From Trichostrongylus colubriformis (taxonomy: Eukaryota > Nematoda > Chromadorea > Rhabditida > Trichostrongylidae), in the NCBI GenBank assembly GCA_963978905.1, contig OZ022257.1, forward strand, positions 31,697,274 through 31,761,273: a stretch of DNA of 64,000 nt, in the 5' to 3' direction. A program made the position numbers and the translations under genes. This document shows positions 59,801 to 64,000 of this stretch, in pieces. Within the stretch, counting starts at the first letter, position 1, and each line of letters begins with the position of its first letter. The notes under the pieces were generated by a model. It saw only the letters and a list, made by a program, of their open reading frames with translations. It was not told the DNA's origin and did no database searches.

Positions 59801-62772
59801 CTTGTTACTGTATACTATGTAAGTAAGTTAATAAAAAGGTTGAGTCGGCATTCCCCTCTATAAGGGGAATGTAAGGGGTAAGGCGTCTATAAGGGGTCTG
59901 TTGGTCTAAAAAGTGTCAATAATTTCTGTGCGGCAACCGACGCGGTTTATGGGAGCTGGCTTCGGAGAGGTTTTTGACACTAGCGTTTGTGTCGGTCCAG
60001 TATATGTCGCATGGTGATCGGCGCTTCGTTCAAGTTCCGTAAGATCCTTTGGGGGGAAGGGTGGGGGGGGGGGGGGAGAGAGGGAGGGATGGGCGTGCAG
60101 GGTTCCTTCATCACAATGGTTCCTGGAAGTTGATACTCTTACAATGGTATAACTTGCCCAAGTACGATCTGCACCTGCGCGCGACTACGAAAAGCGATAT
60201 TGTTGAGCGCACCTGGCATAGATAGCAAGGACTGCATTCAATGATTCCGAACGGAACTAAGATGCTGCTATATGAAACTGTGAAATGCATGCGTCCGCAC
60301 GTACGGTGTGTGCTATTTCATGCCCTAGTGCATTACGCTCGCATTTTGAAGCTACACAAGGGCTTTTCGAATATTTATAAATGGATGATAATTTGTTTGA
60401 AGCAAAGCTGGGACTGCAAAAGACGGTTTATGGCCCACTCTGCGTTGAAAGGAGCGCTTTGAACCTTACCTCTCGGTTCTATGGCAGGACACTTAGTGTT
60501 AGCACATCATCCTCCCTCAAACCACTGGCCGTGATGTAGCAGCGATCAAGTGGTGGGGCAACGGCGGATGTGTGCACTTATGACAGATTTTCGCGCGGCC
60601 GCGCGCGACGAAAGGCTTGGTGTGTGCGAGTACCAGTGGCAGGGCATGCAGCCTTCAAGCGAGGCAGTGTGGCATGGGTGGAGGAGGTAGGGTGGCATGG
60701 GTAAAGGAGGCAGTGTGTCTTGAGTGAAAGTGCAGAGGTGACGCAGCCACGGTATGCCGGGCTCCCATGGGCAATCGTTTCGGCAGGCCGTGCTGATGGC
60801 GCCGCGAGCGCGACGCCGCGAAGCGATTTTGATTCATAAGTGCACACACCCGGCAACGGCTGTGGCTCGGTCAAAAACCGCATATCCGTAGGACGGTGGA
60901 ATTTTCATGTGATTGCCGAGAGGTATTGACTACTTCCGCAGTATGTAGAGTTCTTGAAATGTGCACTTTGAGGTCCCCATTTTTTCCCTTCAGTTGAGCT
61001 TTCCGTGACGTGGGTATGTATTTCGCAAACTATATATAGATACAATGTTTTAGTGATATAAGCAAATGCCCCGCACGACGAATCCGCATCCAGTCAAGGG
61101 CCACTCTAGCGATTTCTCTGCGACGAAAGTCATCCGGGAAAAGGAATCCCACTCATCGTTCCGCCGTCCATTCTCTTCTTCTTCCTTGTGGCATGACCGA
61201 AATCTCTTCATTTTCAACAGCTGCTTGAATAATCCCTGCAATGACTTCGATACTGCTGCTAAACGGATAATTCGACAGAGAGGAGATGGGGAAAAGGCCG
61301 TTTCGGACAGCAGTGTTTTGTCCACCACCAAAAGGTCCGAAAGGTATTCCACCAGAACCCGACGCTGATCGTTTTTAGCGCTCCCCACTTTCCCTAAGGC
61401 CCTTAACAAGTACGTTGTACTGTACACTTATTACCTGAGAGAGACAAAGGGTGCGACCTCGCTTGATACTGAGAGCACACCCGATAATGTGGACACTGCT
61501 CCACAATGCACTTCCCATATGCACACGCTATTAACCTACAGGGTGTCCCAAAATTATGGGCGCCTGAACTCGTAATTTTTCGGATTCCTCTATACAATTG
61601 TATCAATCCTTTTTCTTTCATTTGCTGCTCAGTAGGTGCACAGGATCTTCTTTTACCAAGGTGCATGCTTGTCGGGGTGAAGCTCATGGTATTTTTGAGA
61701 TTTCAGAAGTTTTTCAAATACACTTGGTGGTCATTCGCTTCAACGGTGACACGCACCTCGCCGTACTTTTGTTCGAGCGAAAAAATTCCCACGTCCTGAA
61801 CCGATAAGGGCAACCCTTTGTGGCCAACAACGTCTGGTAGGGTATACCATGCCGATAGGGTGTTTGGATTCCAGCAATCGGGTCCCAGTAATGATTGAGG
61901 GTCCAATGATGACAAGCTGTTGGTTTCCATCAATTTCGGCGTAAAGCTTGCGGGAATGTGAACATGAGGAACTGGCTGTTGGCCATAATAAAGCACTGTC
62001 CTCACTAGTCTTTCGCAAAGAAACTTGGTGAGTTTAGCGGCAAAGCGCTTTAGTTATAGAACCAAATTGATACAAAAGCGCTGCCGACCCGATTTTTTCG
62101 ATTTTATCACTTTTCGAAACGTCCGTCAAATTTCCCAAAACATGATTACTTTGATCTACTGCCAGGGTCCTCAACTAGAGGCACGGTCTGACGAGTCAGC
62201 CATCCTAGTATGGAGCCACATAAGGTAGCCCTGAGAAAGATATGGGAAAGAATGTATGGAAAAAGCAGCGTGTCAAGGGCGGTTGAGTGATAGAGAGACT
62301 TTGAGCTTGTATCCTTGTCGGAGCAAAGAAACTTATGATATGACTGCTGTGTCTTGTGGCATAAGGGGTGGGTAAAGTTGTGAATGGGTTGATTTTCCAT
62401 CCACTCTATTGACCCCAACAAAATATTGCAATACATTGACGCCCATAATTTTGGGACACCCTGTATATAGCATTCTATACCGACACCAAGTGCACTAGAC
62501 GTATCAATAAACTTTCAACAACTACAACTCCTACACAAGCAGGTTGATGTGTCTACAGTTATTCTAGTTCATATTCAGGTGTAATGACGGAGCACTCATT
62601 GAGCGTCACGAGGTTACCACGTCTTCCTGGAAATGAAGAAAGCTCTCGAAAAAACAGTGAGTTTTTATGGCTAGCGCACGTGCCGCTAGTGCCGCAAATG
62701 GTGCCCCATGGACGGCTCACATTAATCGTGGACCACACACAGCCTATCCCACCGTTGGTCCTTATGAGCTAG
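38870..62772 (+). CDS. Doublecortin-domain protein, 8 exons over ~24 kb
   Basis: Exons 38870-38953, 49378-49455, 49556-49645, 49741-49842, 50063-50248, 51348-51431, 58407-58518 and 62579-62772 join in phase, with GT-AG sites throughout. Residues 29-118 form one doublecortin domain: IRVYKNGEERDPG, then LDALTRKLG, INRLYTTHGVRV and FNELEHNGEYVAVE, matching the NGD...L..LT.KL...VR.LYT.DG..V..L.EL..G..YVA pattern. Such domains bind the microtubule lattice (family knowledge), so a cytoskeletal or ciliary role is inferred. No kinase domain is seen, unlike ZYG-8/DCLK. The start MNSAERREYELDF follows an acceptor-like GTGCAG and could be trans-spliced or preceded by more exons. Intron 1 is 10.4 kb. Exon 6 lies inside an RTE copy. 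The tail is uncertain: the in-frame stop is at 62772, but another frame stays open to 62867 and looks more protein-like. Confidence 0.75.
39160..39440. repeat. Foldback family B fragment with 26-bp hairpin
   Basis: 39160-39300 matches one arm of the family at 57895-58365: GGAATCGTTCACGGA-AAA, GAGTTTCTTTATCACCCATA, AATCCGGCTGAGATA-AGCTCCTC. It is followed by a hairpin, CGGTCGGAGACGCAGACAGC... at 39371-39396 pairing with 39413-39438 (25 of 26 bases) across a 16-base loop. The second arm is missing or lost. Confidence 0.65.
39690..40169. repeat. 480-bp foldback element, ~170-bp arms
   Basis: The left arm 39690-39857 and right arm 40003-40169 are inverted and about 90 percent identical by eye: GCACATTCCAGGATT, ATATCACATCTC-TGCCGTGGATGGATA, ACGTAGGCTGTACCTT, GTCAGTTCCTGGAGCGTGCA, ACAGCTCGGCCCCGCCCA. 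The 145-bp spacer has no ORF of note. A solo arm is at 25880-26020. High arm identity suggests recent origin or conversion between arms. Confidence 0.85.
41502..41712 (-). CDS. Candidate minus-strand exon encoding a membrane segment
   Basis: The acceptor GGATTCTGCAG ends at 41713. An open frame of 69 codons runs from there to TAG at 41502-41504: AIEDDLHNGWTKFK, then a hydrophobic run LIAVSLVGMVVVWW and a polar tail with NTTLAKKYCGE. A donor-like GTGGGC directly follows the TAG. It lies in intron 1 of the doublecortin gene on the opposite strand and could belong to a nested gene. No partner exons were found and the family is not recognised. Confidence 0.3.
41936..44700 (+). mobile_element. RTE-type LINE, plus-strand copy, internally deleted
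   Basis: A 5' leader homologous to the minus copy (42000-42190 versus 53930-53700) precedes an endonuclease start (KMAICTLKAREATSE near 42440). Most of the endonuclease is missing. RT pieces follow: RLICLLSVVT near 43430, FADDIVLITP near 43890 with its ADD intact, then C-terminal pieces (QRAIERTI near 44290). The 3' limit is about 44700. It is broken by frameshifts and deletions, and about 2.75 kb long against roughly 3.3 kb for the other copy. It sits in intron 1 of the doublecortin gene. Confidence 0.8.
44710..46235. other. Intronic stretch without recognised features
   Basis: Part of intron 1 of the doublecortin gene. A 122-codon plus-strand ORF (45385-45753) is open but lacks domains, plausible splice partners and recognisable similarity, so I do not call it a gene. 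Confidence 0.35.
46240..46963 (-). pseudogene. Decayed mariner transposase, second family member
   Basis: The right end TTGGCACAACCTAA (46963) is followed by TA and matches a mariner terminus. Inward, the minus strand encodes VTVRRWFISFCNGEIDMKDKPR (46763 down), LLHDDARSHFAKSTQ and, after a frame change, YSPDNASSGYH, in the order of a mariner transposase. Substitutions at the second catalytic block (DDARSH instead of DNARPH) and lost frames show decay. No left terminal repeat was found, so it is truncated there. Confidence 0.75.
46970..49377. other. Intronic stretch; one solo foldback arm
   Basis: The rest of intron 1 of the doublecortin gene. About 47345-47480 resembles one arm of foldback family B (TTTTCGTACGAAACTTTGCCTGTGGCCC versus TTTTCGCATGAAACTTTGCATGTGGCCC). 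Nothing else was recognised; the 122-codon ORF at 48841-49209 has no domain. Confidence 0.4.
50626..53985 (-). mobile_element. RTE-type LINE, minus-strand copy, split by exon 6 of the doublecortin gene
   Basis: It reads right to left. A 5' leader (53985-53600) is followed by the endonuclease start (KMAICSYNARTLASEANIED near 53415), further endonuclease pieces to 52563, a linker, RT block A (FIDLKKAFDSVE near 52150) and the catalytic block (near 51885). The catalytic block reads TDDIVLITP where the other copy has ADD. After APELSRRK (about 51640) the coding stops and resumes at about 51172 with VVKKTKNFRLRAHLF and the C-terminal part to 50626. The roughly 460-bp gap holds host exon 6. Several frameshifts make it inactive. 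Confidence 0.85.
54000..55060. other. Intronic stretch without recognised features
   Basis: Part of intron 6 of the doublecortin gene. A short piece near 54430-54520 (CCTTCACTGAGGTGTTCTGACTTTCGGAGCACGAATATC) faintly resembles the outer sequence of palindromic family A. No exon was found. Confidence 0.35.
55069..55200. repeat. 66-bp tandem duplication
   Basis: CACTGCGGTAAGATAATGAT starts at 55069 and 55135. The two units differ by two substitutions (GATGGTG/GATTGTG and AACAGG/AAAAGG). It is a recent local duplication inside intron 6 of the doublecortin gene. Confidence 0.95.
55390..56440. repeat. Palindromic repeat, family A, second member
   Basis: The left arm (about 55400-55560) pairs with the right arm (about 56270-56430): AAAG-CTCCC-GGTCACCGTGGCCATTCA, TTTCAAACGGGGATCTCAAA / TTTCAAACGGGGATATCAAA, CTGCCCTC. 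The same blocks (GTGGCCATTC, GGGATNC) occur in the prx-5 intron member at 22920-23565. The spacer of about 700 bp is longer than in that copy. Confidence 0.75.
56440..56885. mobile_element. Foldback family B element 1
   Basis: The left arm (56450-56580) and right arm (reverse complement of about 56740-56870) share GAAGGAATCRTG-ACGGA, AATGAGTTTCTC-GTTA-CC, GAAAGTCTCACGC / AGAGTTTTACGC, GAGAATC-GG and GAGATACA-CTCC / AAGATACAGCTCCTC. The interior is GC-rich. No coding capacity. A related, better conserved element lies 1 kb to the right. Confidence 0.65.
57890..58370. mobile_element. Foldback family B element 2
   Basis: The left arm (57895-58050) and reverse-complemented right arm (58190-58365) share GGAATCGTC-ACG-AAAAATGAGTTT, ACCCATA-ATTTATGTTGTATTTG, GGGCC-CATGCAAAGTTTCA and TGAATCCGGCTGAGATAC-GC. 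The right arm has an extra duplication of GG-TACCCATA near 58310. It lies just upstream of exon 7 of the doublecortin gene. Confidence 0.75.
58586..59822 (+). pseudogene. Broken DD37D (maT-type) transposase with left terminus
   Basis: The left end CAGGGTGTTCCAAAATTATG (58586) follows a TA. The N-terminal helix-turn-helix begins MYEAGRATKDIAKFLCVHMR (58807). Around 59010 the frame shifts; the correct reading continues with FSDERIFTVE (first catalytic D) near 59195, then an in-frame stop near 59282. The C-terminal ORF from 59313 has VMVWGGITANGKTP, QQNSAPAHT and NLNPLDFSAW. The N in QQN replaces the second catalytic D. From it to the last D are 37 residues, the DD37D spacing of nematode maT elements. 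Translation stops at 59822. No matching right terminus was found, so the 3' end is lost. Confidence 0.85.
59830..61535. other. Intronic stretch with a GC-rich MITE, otherwise featureless
   Basis: Part of intron 7 of the doublecortin gene. A poly-G tract lies at 60066-60080. The MITE at 60568-60850 is listed separately. ORFs at 61050-61427 (both strands) look mildly protein-like, but a plus-strand exon there (acceptor TTTTCAACAG near 61220, donor GAAAG|GTATTC near 61342) does not fit the phase of the flanking exons. Confidence 0.35.
60568..60850 (-). mobile_element. GC-rich MITE with GTGTGTGCA termini (copy 3)
   Basis: The ends ATGTGTGCACTTATGACAGA and ATTCATAAGTGCACACACC are inverted. The interior matches copy 1 (20192-20470) in the opposite orientation: GTACCAGTGGCAGGGCATG, CAGCCTTCAAGCGAGGCAGT, GTGGCATGGGTGGAGGAGG. 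Strong interior match suggests copies 1 and 3 moved recently. Confidence 0.8.
61539..62463 (+). mobile_element. 925-bp maT-family element with both ends, internally deleted
   Basis: The ends CAGGGTGTCCCAAAATTATG (61539) and CATAATTTTGGGACACCCTG (62463) are perfect inverted repeats flanked by TA. They differ from the terminus of the element at 58586 by one or two bases. Plus-strand fragments resembling the transposase core (NGDTHLAVLLFERKNSHV near 61740) and C-terminus (VALRKIWERM near 62230) are out of frame. This is a deleted relative of the 58.6-kb element that would depend on another copy for movement. Confidence 0.85.
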
Positions 62773-62869
62773 AGCTGGAATGCCCGGGGAATACCAATGA
62801 TGATAAACAGGCTGACGACCAAAGCAAAACCCTACAGTACAGACGTGCACATTACAAAAAAGACTGAGA

Positions 62870-64000
62870 AATCCCCTGTAAAGTTACACGAGAAAAACAC
62901 GGCAAGAAACTAATAGGTTAATGATAAAATACTAAAGGAAACCAAATACAGCGAAAAAAACTGAACTCTGTAAAGACTCACGCCGGGCTCTCGCTACGAG
63001 CCCCGTCCGACGACACTCCGCTGTTCTCAGATTTGTTCCAGAAGTTGGGGATTTTCCTCGACTGATTCTAAGGGCACAAGCCCCGTTTAACAGAGCAGAC
63101 GTGCCACATGACGAGAAGAACCCAAGGAAGACTGCACGGGGAGGTCCGTGATAGTGCCGCGATGCGCAGCCATCGTTCGATGACGAACGACCACGGAATC
63201 TGACCAACATGGCAAGGCGGCGGTCAAACCCACGGGAACCAGTGCACCTAAGGAACTGAAGAGTGATCCTCACTGTTCCCGACAACCACGATAAACCTTA
63301 ACATAAACACAGCAAAAAAGGCATCGCATTATGAATAACGAAAGCGCTGAATTAATAGCTCTGTCATAACCTTTGTGAATGCTCCGCTTCTTGGCTCGGT
63401 ATTCTGAGCTTTACCCACCATGTCGTGTAAATTAGCTTTCATCTTTGCTATTGCAGTGTCCTACTGGTACTTCTATAGAAACAGCCCCCGATGAAAGACT
63501 CCGAAACTGTTTTTTTTTTCTTAGAGGTGAAAAAGTGTCCTATATTAACAAGGATATCTTAATTTGCCCTTTCTAACTTTACTAGATTCATTCCAGTGTT
63601 TTTTCTCTTAGGAATTTCCTTTGCTATTATATTTCTTCAATGAGACCATGTTGTCTCATTGTCAGAGTAATGTAGGCCTTTGTTGTCCCAAGCTCGTAAG
63701 TCTCCTTAGTCTCCATTTCTGCCACAATTCAGAGCACGGTACAAATATGCCTTTCATTAGAGATACGAGTAGGTGCCGGCGACAGCCGGGAACAGATTTG
63801 GGTAGTACAGAGTCGGCTGAAGGGAGGCCTGGCCGTGTGGTCGACATGACGGACGGTCGACTGGAATGAATGGTCGTGGCGTAATGCACCACGCTTCTTT
63901 GTCGCCGGCCTGTTGGAGCGTCAGCTCGGCGTGCCAGTGCCAGGTCAAAAATCGCGTTTCCTCCATGCATGCCAAGGTTGCAAGCTCGCTATGCTGCATC
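62870..64000. other. Terminal stretch without recognised gene
   Basis: Downstream of the last doublecortin exon. The first few hundred bases may be its 3' UTR. A minus-strand ORF (63285-62932) and a plus ORF (63621-63869) have no recognisable features. A GC-rich block from 62980 to 63260 and another near 63780-63960 may be repeat fragments. Confidence 0.3.

Noticed and set aside
61220..61360. Plus-strand segment (NPCNDFDTAAKRIIRQ...) as an exon of the doublecortin gene
   Set aside because: It has acceptor- and donor-like sites, but its open frame does not match the phase left by exon 7; used there it would create an early stop.
1..64000. CRISPR arrays, bacterial operons or integron-like features
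   Set aside because: No regularly spaced short repeats and no bacterial gene organisation; introns, SL-like sites and transposons show a nematode genome.

Overview
The window looks like genomic DNA from a clade V (strongylid, hookworm-like) nematode. The evidence is compact exons with TTTCAG-type acceptors, long repeat-filled introns, a worm-type PEX5 gene, RTE-type LINEs, mariner, DD37D/maT and foldback elements, and a BEL/Pao-like retroelement. The species cannot be fixed from the sequence alone. Most of the 64 kb is intron and repeat; only two host genes can be reconstructed with confidence.

Region 1 (1-8.2 kb, minus strand): a BEL/Pao-like retroelement read right to left. A probable promoter/LTR with a TATA box lies near 8.0 kb. 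A GC-rich leader with splice donors follows, then two different gag-type ORFs in series (588 aa and about 828 aa), each with three zinc knuckles. No pol is visible; it would lie beyond base 1. Region 2 (8.2-12.2 kb) holds decayed inverted repeats, a 536-bp foldback MITE and a dead mariner that abut at a shared TA.

Region 3 (12,243-24,511, minus): a complete 12-exon PEX5/prx-5 gene. It encodes the peroxisomal matrix-protein import receptor, and all exon phases join to a 503-residue protein. It has the N-terminal cysteine, three WxxxF/Y motifs and the TPR domain. Its introns carry a LINE relic, a GC-rich MITE and a large palindromic repeat.

Region 4 (24.5-38.8 kb) is repeat-rich: a tRNA-like SINE, 181-bp and 212-bp tandem arrays, MITEs and a Tc1-like foldback. 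It also holds parts of an unrecognised minus-strand gene, of which two phase-compatible exons (36,996-37,224 and 34,570-34,690) are the best supported.

Region 5 (38,870 to about 62,772, plus): a doublecortin-domain (microtubule-binding) gene spread over about 24 kb in eight recognisable exons, with a 10.4-kb first intron. Its introns contain two RTE LINE copies in opposite orientation, a decayed mariner, several foldback elements and two maT-type elements. Exon 6 sits inside what otherwise reads as one collinear RTE copy. The last exon is frame-ambiguous. The final kilobase has no recognisable gene.
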